Shown: piece after piece, positions 58,880 to 64,000 of the stretch
Numbering within the stretch: position 1 is the stretch's first letter
How the letters are laid out: each line of letters opens with the position of its first letter
From: Mesobacterium pallidum
GTDB taxonomy: Bacteria; Pseudomonadota; Alphaproteobacteria; Rhodobacterales; Rhodobacteraceae
Assembly (NCBI RefSeq): GCF_019966535.1
Contig: NZ_JAIMID010000004.1
Location: 297,204-361,203 of the forward strand
Direction of reading: 5' to 3'
DNA length: 64,000 nucleotides
Notes under the pieces: model-generated
Database searches by the model: none
The model's input: the letters and a program-made list of their open reading frames with translations, nothing else
What the model was told of the DNA's origin: nothing
Made by a program: the position numbers and the translations under genes

Positions 58880-59503
58880 TCAGCTCGCGTCCCTGAACTC
58901 GGCGTATTCGCCACGGACCTGCACGGTCACGGTCACCGGAGAACTGTCGCGGTTGCGCCAGAACCAGCCGTGTTCTCCGTCGAAATTCGCGACGATCTCG
59001 CCTTCGTTCCCGGTGGACCCGCGCCCGCGATCATAGGTGACCGACTGGCCCGAGCCGTGCCCGTGCAGGTCGAAGTTCACGCGACCGCCGTCGACCATCA
59101 TGCGGTACTCGGCGGTCTGACCTTCGGTCATGACCAGCTTCCATTCCGCCGACTCTCCAGGCGCCAGCGTGAACGTGACCTCGTCGCGCCAGGTTTCGGC
59201 TTCCTGCGCATGGGCGGCGCCGACGAAGAGGCCGAGGAAATCGCCCAAGAGGCTGGACTGCTCGTCGGCTGCGGCGTCGAGCATCCGGTCCGCTTCGGCC
59301 TCCTCGGCGAGCTGGGTCTTGATCTCGCCCATCTCCGCCAACCCGATCGCGCGGCCGACGCCGGTCGGGTCGATGCCGTATTCCGCGGGCAGGACAATTG
59401 TCACGAGGATGACTACCGCCGACACCGCGGCGATGATCGTGGACTTCAGCAGCTGCGCGGAGCTCGGCAGCTCTTCGAGGCTGGGTTTCTCTGCGTTGAA
59501 CAT
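58880..59503 (-). CDS. Membrane-anchored protein of the metal operon
   Basis: 207 aa from ATG 59503 (GGAGAG upstream). One membrane helix near residues 19-40 (LKSTIIAAVSAVVILVTIVL) is followed by an acidic helical part, then an AHAQ segment that looks like a signal cleavage site within the chain, and a beta-rich C-terminus (VTFTLAPGESAEWKLVMTEG, DLHGHGSGQSVTYDRGRG, VTVTVQVRGEYAEF). Proteins of this build accompany HupE-like genes. The periplasmic domain may bind metal or stabilise the transporter. It is 16 bases downstream of the HupE-like gene. Confidence 0.72.
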   Translation of the reverse strand: MFNAEKPSLEELPSSAQLLKSTIIAAVSAVVILVTIVLPAEYGIDPTGVGRAIGLAEMGEIKTQLAEEAEADRMLDAAADEQSSLLGDFLGLFVGAAHAQEAETWRDEVTFTLAPGESAEWKLVMTEGQTAEYRMMVDGGRVNFDLHGHGSGQSVTYDRGRGSTGNEGEIVANFDGEHGWFWRNRDSSPVTVTVQVRGEYAEFRDAS

Positions 59504-59519
59504 GTGTCTCTCCAATAGC

Positions 59520-60248
59520 TTACGCGGCCACGAAGTAGCCGGTGATCTGGTAGCCCATGAGGATGAAGCCCATGGACATCATGACGACGTTGACGGTGTA
59601 GGCCTGGCGGAAGAAGTTCGGGGACTTCCGCCAGTAGCCCATGACGATGAGGATCACAGCGAGCGCCAGAAGCTGCCCGATCTCGACACCCACGTTGAAT
59701 GCCAGGAGGTTGGCCAGAAGCCCCTCCGAGGCGATCTCGTAGTCGAGGATCTTGGTGGCGAGGCCCGTGCCGTGGAAGAAGCCGAAGATCAGCGTCGCGG
59801 CCTTGGTGTTCGGCTGGAACCCGAACCAGCGCTGGTATGCCCCCAGATTGTCGAGCGCCTTGTAGACGACCGACAGGCCGATGATGGCGTCGATGATGTA
59901 GGCGTTGATGCCCCAGCCGAACCAGACGCCGAGCAGCATCGTGGTCGAATGGCCGAGGGCGAAGAGGCTCACGTAGATGCCGACGTCCTTCATCCGGTAG
60001 AGGAAGAAAACGACGCCGAGCAGGAACAGGATGTGATCGTATCCGGTCACCATGTGCTTGGCGCCGAGGTACATGAAGGGGATGATGTGCACCCCCCAGA
60101 TTTCCTGGATGTAGCCCGCGTCGCCTTCGGTGACGTTGTGGGCCAGCGCCTGCGCCACGCTCGAGGCGTAGAGCGCCAGCACTGTAAGGGTCAGGGCGAC
60201 CGCGCGTCGCGATGCGAGCGCATGCAGCCCCCTTGAGCTTGAACTCAT
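59520..60248 (-). CDS. HupE/UreJ-like metal permease
   Basis: 242 aa from ATG 60248 with GGAGA upstream. A signal-like first helix (VALTLTVLALYASSVAQALA) is followed by about six membrane segments. The conserved MYLGAKHMVTGYDHILFLLG motif (histidine and aspartate in the membrane) and FGFFHGTGLATKILD are the HupE/UreJ signatures associated with nickel or cobalt transport. It lies between a His-rich periplasmic protein and a membrane-anchored partner, all on the - strand. Confidence 0.87.
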   Translation of the reverse strand: MSSSSRGLHALASRRAVALTLTVLALYASSVAQALAHNVTEGDAGYIQEIWGVHIIPFMYLGAKHMVTGYDHILFLLGVVFFLYRMKDVGIYVSLFALGHSTTMLLGVWFGWGINAYIIDAIIGLSVVYKALDNLGAYQRWFGFQPNTKAATLIFGFFHGTGLATKILDYEIASEGLLANLLAFNVGVEIGQLLALAVILIVMGYWRKSPNFFRQAYTVNVVMMSMGFILMGYQITGYFVAA

Positions 60249-60309
60249 GAATAGGTCTCCGTTCGTGCGGTTGAGGGATCGGTGATGCCGCGCGGCGGCG
60301 CGGCGCCGA

Positions 60310-60663
60310 TCAGGCACGCGGAGGTCGTTCGATCCTGAAGGCGTGGTGACCGCCGCCGGGCGAGGCCTTCAGCATCCACGCATCGCGGTAGGATGCGATC
60401 AGATGTGATCTCTCGCCTGGTTCGGGCAGCGCCTGGCTGTGATCGTGATCAGCTGTGTCGTGGCTGTGGCCGTGCATCGCCCAGTAGAGGTCTTCCTCGA
60501 ACCCGTGCGAATGCCCGTGATCCGCGATCATCTCCAGGTGGTCCTGGATTGTCTCGAAGACGGTCGGCGCATGGGTTGCGGCGGGCATGACCGACCAGAC
60601 CACGAGCGACAGGCAGAGAAGCGCCGCAAACGCCCGTCTTCCGTATGTCGCCAGAAGTCTCAT
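60310..60663 (-). CDS. Histidine-rich exported protein
   Basis: 117 aa. An N-terminal signal sequence (RAFAALLCLSLVVWSVMPAA) is followed by a His-rich part with HGHSHG and HGHSHDTADHDHS, then a C-terminal SPGGGHHAFRIERPPRA. The composition indicates a periplasmic metal-binding protein, probably for nickel or cobalt. It is the first gene of the leftward metal operon, divergent from the repressor gene, so both may share one operator. Confidence 0.8.
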   Translation of the reverse strand: MRLLATYGRRAFAALLCLSLVVWSVMPAATHAPTVFETIQDHLEMIADHGHSHGFEEDLYWAMHGHSHDTADHDHSQALPEPGERSHLIASYRDAWMLKASPGGGHHAFRIERPPRA

Positions 60664-60718
60664 CAGTCTTGCCTGTCTGCCCGCTCGATTGCGTGACCCC
60701 TTGAAAGGTCATCTTGTT

Positions 60719-60739
60719 CTATCCCCCCAGGGAGGATAG
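60719..60739. promoter_or_regulatory. Likely operator of the FrmR/RcnR-type repressor
   Basis: CTATCCCCCC-AGGGAGGATAG is a 21-base near-perfect palindrome (one mismatch pair) with a G/C tract in each half, the style of operator used by CsoR/RcnR/FrmR proteins. It lies 9 bases before the repressor start and 56 bases from the divergent His-rich gene, so it can control both directions. Confidence 0.7.
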
Positions 60740-60748
60740 CGTCTTTCT

Positions 60749-61009
60749 ATGACAAAGCCCCATGTCCACGCAACCCATCCCGCCTTGATCGCCCGGCTGA
60801 AACGCGCCGACGGCCATCTGCGCGCGGTGATCGTCATGATCGAGGACGGCAAACCCTGCCTCGACGTCGCGCAGCAGCTGCATGCGGTCGAGAAGGCCGT
60901 CGCCAACGCCAAGCGGGCGCTGATCCACGATCACATGGACCATTGCCTGGACGAAGATCATTCCCCCGCGGATCGCGACGAGCTGAAGGCCATCGCCCGC
61001 TACCTCTGA
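60749..61009 (+). CDS. Metal-sensing repressor of the CsoR/RcnR/FrmR family
   Basis: 86 aa, all-helical. LIARLKRADGHLRAVIVMIE contains the family start, and the ligand positions follow: a His-rich N-terminus (H5, H7, H10), C37 (GKPCLDV), then H60/H62 and H65-C66 (DHMDHC). Cys plus several His favours an RcnR-like (nickel/cobalt) or FrmR-like sensor over the copper CsoR. Metal binding should release the palindrome just upstream and induce the transporters on both sides. Confidence 0.91.
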   Translation: MTKPHVHATHPALIARLKRADGHLRAVIVMIEDGKPCLDVAQQLHAVEKAVANAKRALIHDHMDHCLDEDHSPADRDELKAIARYL

Positions 61010-61017
61010 GACCATTG

Positions 61018-62337
61018 ATGCTGGAGATCCTCTCTGACCGCACCTACCGCCACCTGTTCCTCGCACAGGTCGTGGCGCTTCTTGGCACGGGCCTCGCGAC
61101 CGTGGCGCTTGGCCTGCTGGCATACGATCTCGCGGGCGACGGCGCCGCGATGGTGCTGGGCACGGTCTTCACCATCAAGATGGTGGCCTATGTCGGCATC
61201 GCGCCCATCGCCGGCGCCTTCGCCGACCGGTTGCCGCGTCGCGCGTTGCTGGTCGGGCTCGACGTGGTGCGCGCGGGCGCGGCACTCTGCCTGCCGTTCG
61301 TGACCGAGGTCTGGCAGGTCTACGTCCTGATCTTCCTGCTGCAATCGGCCTCGGCCGCCTTCACACCGACCTTCCAGGCGACGATCCCCGACGTGCTGCC
61401 CGAGGAGGCGCGCTACACCCGTGCGCTGTCGCTCTCGCGGCTGGCGTACGATCTGGAGAACATCGTCAGCCCGACGCTCGCGGCGCTCCTGCTCGCGATC
61501 ATGAGCTACAACTCCCTCTTCCTCGGCACCGTCGTGGGGTTTGCCGCCTCGGCGCTGCTGGTGGTGTCGGTCATCCTGCCGAGCCCGAAGCCGTCCGAGC
61601 CGCGTGGCGTCTACGACCGGACGACACGCGGCATCCGCATCTATCTTGCGACGCCGCGCCTGCGCGGGCTGCTGGCGCTGAACCTCGCCGCCGCGGCAGC
61701 TGGCGCCATGGTCCTGGTCAACTCCGTGGTGCTGGTGCGCGGCACGCTGGGCCTCGACGAAAGCGCGCTCGCCTGGACCATGTTCGCTTTCGGCGCCGGC
61801 TCGATGCTGGCGGCGTTCGCGCTGCCGCGTCTGCTCGACCGTGTGCCCGACAGGCCCGTGATGGTCGGCGGCGCCGCGCTCATGGTGCTGACGCTGCTGG
61901 CGCTGGCAGGGGAGGTCGTCGCACTCGGGCTCGACTGGCCGTTCCTTCTCGGCGCCTGGCTTCTGGTAGGCTTGGGCTATTCGGCGGTGCTCACCCCCTC
62001 CGGCCGTCTCCTGCGCCGCTCGGCCCATGCCGAGGACCGCCCCGCGCTCTTCGCCGCCCAGTTCGCCCTCAGCCACGCCTGCTGGCTTGTCACCTATCCG
62101 CTCTCGGGTTGGCTGATGACACAGTTCGGGCCGGTCGTGGCCCTCGGGTGCCTTGCCTTGCTCGCGGGTGCCGGTGCGCTCACCGCGCTGCGCCTCTGGC
62201 CGCAGGAGGATCCCGAGATCCTCGAGCATACCCACGAAAACCTGCCGCTCGATCATCCTCACCTCAAGGGTGAGCGCCGCCACGCGCACCCGTTCGTCGT
62301 GGACGACCAGCATCCACGCTGGGCGTCGCAGCTTTAG
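61018..62337 (+). CDS. MFS exporter, NreB-like (probable nickel/cobalt efflux)
   Basis: 439 aa from ATG 61018, 8 bases after the repressor stop. About twelve membrane segments, with GAFADRLPRRALLVG as the loop 2-3 motif of the major facilitator superfamily and SASAAFTPTFQATIPDVLPE. The C-terminus is cytoplasmic and His-rich (EHTHENLPLDHPHLKGERR then HAHPF), as in NreB-type nickel exporters. Location with an RcnR-like sensor and HupE-like permease supports nickel or cobalt resistance. Confidence 0.87.
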   Translation: MLEILSDRTYRHLFLAQVVALLGTGLATVALGLLAYDLAGDGAAMVLGTVFTIKMVAYVGIAPIAGAFADRLPRRALLVGLDVVRAGAALCLPFVTEVWQVYVLIFLLQSASAAFTPTFQATIPDVLPEEARYTRALSLSRLAYDLENIVSPTLAALLLAIMSYNSLFLGTVVGFAASALLVVSVILPSPKPSEPRGVYDRTTRGIRIYLATPRLRGLLALNLAAAAAGAMVLVNSVVLVRGTLGLDESALAWTMFAFGAGSMLAAFALPRLLDRVPDRPVMVGGAALMVLTLLALAGEVVALGLDWPFLLGAWLLVGLGYSAVLTPSGRLLRRSAHAEDRPALFAAQFALSHACWLVTYPLSGWLMTQFGPVVALGCLALLAGAGALTALRLWPQEDPEILEHTHENLPLDHPHLKGERRHAHPFVVDDQHPRWASQL

Positions 62338-62516
62338 AGGTGCATAGATCGTCCGGAAAGCTTCTGTGAGCAACAAGCGGAAGATCCATATTCTGACTGC
62401 AAAAGGAAAGAACAAGGGCGTGAAGTGGCCCGGCTCTAGCACTTGCAGCGATGGCCGCACCCTTGCTTCTTGATCGTTTTAGTCATCTAGTTTGGGTGCA
62501 GAGGAGAAAGCGCGCC

Positions 62517-62768
62517 ATGCCCCGCACCACCATGACTATTCGCGTTAGCGGCGCGCTCAGCGATTTCGTTGCGGCCAATGTCGGCGAGTACGGTGCCTAC
62601 GAAAACGTGAGCGAGTATATCCGCGACCTGATCCGCCGCGATATGGAACGCGTCGAGCGCGCCGCGTCCGATCGCCTGAAAGCCGAACTGAACCGAGCCT
62701 TTTCCGCGCCCGAGGGCAGCTACGTGTCGCTTACCGCCGCCGAGGTAATTGCCCGGAACCAAGGCTGA
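62517..62768 (+). CDS. ParD-like antitoxin without an adjacent toxin
   Basis: 83 aa from ATG 62517 with GAGGAGA upstream. RTTMTIRVSGALSDFVAANV followed by YENVSEYIRDLIRRDMERVE is the ribbon-helix-helix pattern of ParD/CopG antitoxins, and the acidic C-terminus would wrap a ParE-type toxin. No toxin frame follows: the next bases run into the end of a leftward gene. It is therefore an orphan, perhaps left by a deletion. Confidence 0.83.
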   Translation: MPRTTMTIRVSGALSDFVAANVGEYGAYENVSEYIRDLIRRDMERVERAASDRLKAELNRAFSAPEGSYVSLTAAEVIARNQG

Positions 62769-62793
62769 GCCCGTCTCAGCCGCATTGACCGCA

Positions 62794-63006
62794 TCAGCTC
62801 TCGGGAAGCCGGGACCGTACCAACGCAAGCGCCAGGAAAGTGCAGAGTTCTGCACGACGCTCGGCTGGTGTGATTAGAGCGGTAGGGAGTGGATTTGGGC
62901 GTTTCATGATAGGTGACTCGCCATGCCAGCCTGAACGCTTCAATAATCGAGGGCTGATCCGCCATGGATTTACCAATTCGATTTGGTCTGTGTACTGGTC
63001 CGGCAT
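62794..63006 (-). CDS. Second copy of the small recombinase-operon protein
   Basis: 70 aa from ATG 63006, which has AGGAGGG 7 bases upstream. The C-terminal half (MKRPNPLPTALITPAERRAE then LCTFLALALVRSRLPES) clearly matches the 72-aa protein at 16580-16798. The first 33 residues (MPDQYTDQIELVNPWRISPR...) are additional. No DUF2924 or recombinase gene follows, so this looks like the leading fragment of a lost second integration operon. Confidence 0.65.
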   Translation of the reverse strand: MPDQYTDQIELVNPWRISPRLLKRSGWHGESPIMKRPNPLPTALITPAERRAELCTFLALALVRSRLPES

Positions 63007-63526
63007 CTTCGATCCCTCCTGGGCAACTCGTTTCGTTGTTATGAAACGAAGGCGCGGGCACGAGACATAGGCAAGTCGAAGGTGGGTTTGCGCAGCCGAA
63101 GCACACAAAAAAGGCTTAAGGTAGAGAAGGTTGGATATCAGGCCCGTCCCCTCCGCCACTATCACCCTTTCGAACCCGTTCTAGTCGGCCGCCAAGAGCG
63201 GAGTTTCTCCTGTTTTCAAAGGGGTTTGCCGGGTGGGTGCGAACCGCTGAGACCCGGGTGCGCAGCGTTTCCCGTCTCTGTATGGCCTCTCGTCTCTGGT
63301 CGGGCGAACCGCGCCGATTCCGGTTCGGTCGAAATTTTCCTCGCCTTTCCAATGGCCTGACTCGCAGGCCCGCCAAAACTGCGCGCCCTGTTTCCTTCGC
63401 TATCGAGCGAAACAGAGACCGAACATGCAGGAGGCGTAGCACCAAGAAGCGGAGTGATCGTCCTGCGTGGAAGCAGGAAGCCGTTGTGCGTCGCACTGAT
63501 CCCGCCCAGAATAAGCCAAATTCATC
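63007..63526. other. Non-coding or degraded segment
   Basis: 520 bases in which no frame on either strand looks like a protein: all open frames are arginine/serine/proline-rich shadows. An A-run (near 63108) precedes a segment ending CCCCTCCGCCA near 63162, which recalls the 3' end of a tRNA gene but has no fold upstream. Probably decayed mobile-element DNA. Confidence 0.5.
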
Positions 63527-63973
63527 ATGCAGTTACGATCAGAGTCCTTTGGGAGGGCGCGTACAGTGTCTGAACATCCTACCTCCAAATCTCCAATCGA
63601 AGCTGGAGCGCCGGACCGCAGTGAGTGGCCGACAGGGTCGCAGAACGCGCTGTCTCAGCGTTTAGTCGAACCTCCTCTGGAGGAGTTCTCAAACCTGCGC
63701 CAAGAGCTGACGCAAGGTGAAAGGATGGTGTTCGATTTCTTTCATCGGAATCTTAGCCCGAAATGGGAAATCTACGTTCAACCTCACCTTAACGGCTTGC
63801 GTCCTGACTTCGTGCTGTTGAACCCAGATATCGGCATTGCGGTCTTTGAGGTGAAAGACTGGAATCTCGATGCCATGGACTACTTTCCCAAACGTATGTC
63901 TCAGAACCGTACTGACCTCTGGGGGTCACGTCCGTCAAGGTGGTGTAATTTCCCGGATGGCCTGAGGGCATGA
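63527..63973 (+). pseudogene. NERD-domain nuclease-like gene, probably truncated
   Basis: 148 aa. Residues about 62-120 are a NERD domain: LTQGERMVFDFFHRNLSPKW, then RPDFVLLNPDIGIAVFEVKD with the D...E-x-K nuclease-like acids, and WNLDAMDYF. After about residue 124 the sequence (WGSRPSRWCNFPDGLRA) no longer resembles the family, which normally continues for hundreds of residues, often into a helicase. The break near position 63895, followed by different-looking DNA to the window end, suggests interruption by an insertion element. Confidence 0.65.
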
Positions 63974-64000
63974 TCAGGCGGCTTTCGTTGTTATGCTGAG

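Noticed and set aside
63140..63175. tRNA-like 3' end (CCCCTCCGCCA) as an attachment site
   Set aside because: No acceptor, D or anticodon arms can be folded upstream, and no second copy was noticed, so neither a tRNA nor an att site can be supported.

Overview
The window is GC-rich, densely coding alphaproteobacterial DNA. The best fit is Rhodobacterales (Paracoccus/Roseobacter-like): the tail genes resemble the four conserved tail genes of the Rhodobacter gene transfer agent (GTA), stop/start overlaps of the ATGA, GTGA and TGATG kind are everywhere, and the mobilisation genes are of an alphaproteobacterial plasmid type. No rRNA, tRNA or CRISPR array was found.

Layout. (1) 1-5.5 kb: a conjugation/mobilisation module with a coiled-coil membrane protein, a VirD4/TraG-like coupling protein and two small proteins on the + strand, and a relaxase with its ribbon-helix-helix partner on the - strand. 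(2) 5.7-14.3 kb: a leftward type I restriction-modification operon in which every junction from the first gene to the 152-aa protein overlaps: single-domain S-like protein, HsdM, HsdS, DUF3800 protein, unknown 152-aa protein, HsdR, YgjP-like metallopeptidase. (3) 14.4-56.5 kb: a prophage. A leftward integration operon (small protein, DUF2924 protein, serine recombinase, HTH protein) diverges from a rightward early region (HTH, Com-like zinc ribbon, sigma-like factor, AAA ATPase, annealing-type protein, SF2 helicase, HNH, PD-(D/E)XK nuclease, primase-helicase, RuvC-like resolvase, two DNA methyltransferases). A lambda-like packaging and head module follows (TerS, GpA-type TerL, gpW, portal, protease-capsid fusion), then a GTA-like tail (tape measure, gp12, gp13, NlpC/P60 and TIM-barrel host-specificity proteins), then lysis genes (M15 peptidase, Rz/Rz1-like spanins). 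(4) 56.6-62.3 kb: metal resistance, with chrB-chrA (chromate) and a HupE-like / His-rich protein / FrmR-RcnR-type repressor / NreB-like exporter group (probably nickel or cobalt). (5) 62.5-64 kb: degraded accessory DNA with an orphan ParD-like antitoxin, a second copy of the small recombinase-operon protein, and a NERD-domain gene that loses its family sequence near the window end.

The most interesting points are recoding and cargo inside the prophage. The tail assembly chaperone has a textbook -1 slippery site (A_AAA_AAC) leading into a 111-codon extension. The primase-helicase is split exactly at a second canonical heptamer (C_CCT_TTC). The capsid fusion has a strong internal ribosome binding site and in-frame ATG. 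The cytosine methyltransferase C-terminus appears to be read in two frames. Three cargo units interrupt the structural operon: an HNH endonuclease, an antisense VapBC pair, and a lower-GC pair of a ComF-like phosphoribosyltransferase with a SLOG/DUF2493-like protein fused to an antitoxin-type HTH. That last pair is the best candidate here for an unfamiliar signalling or defence system.
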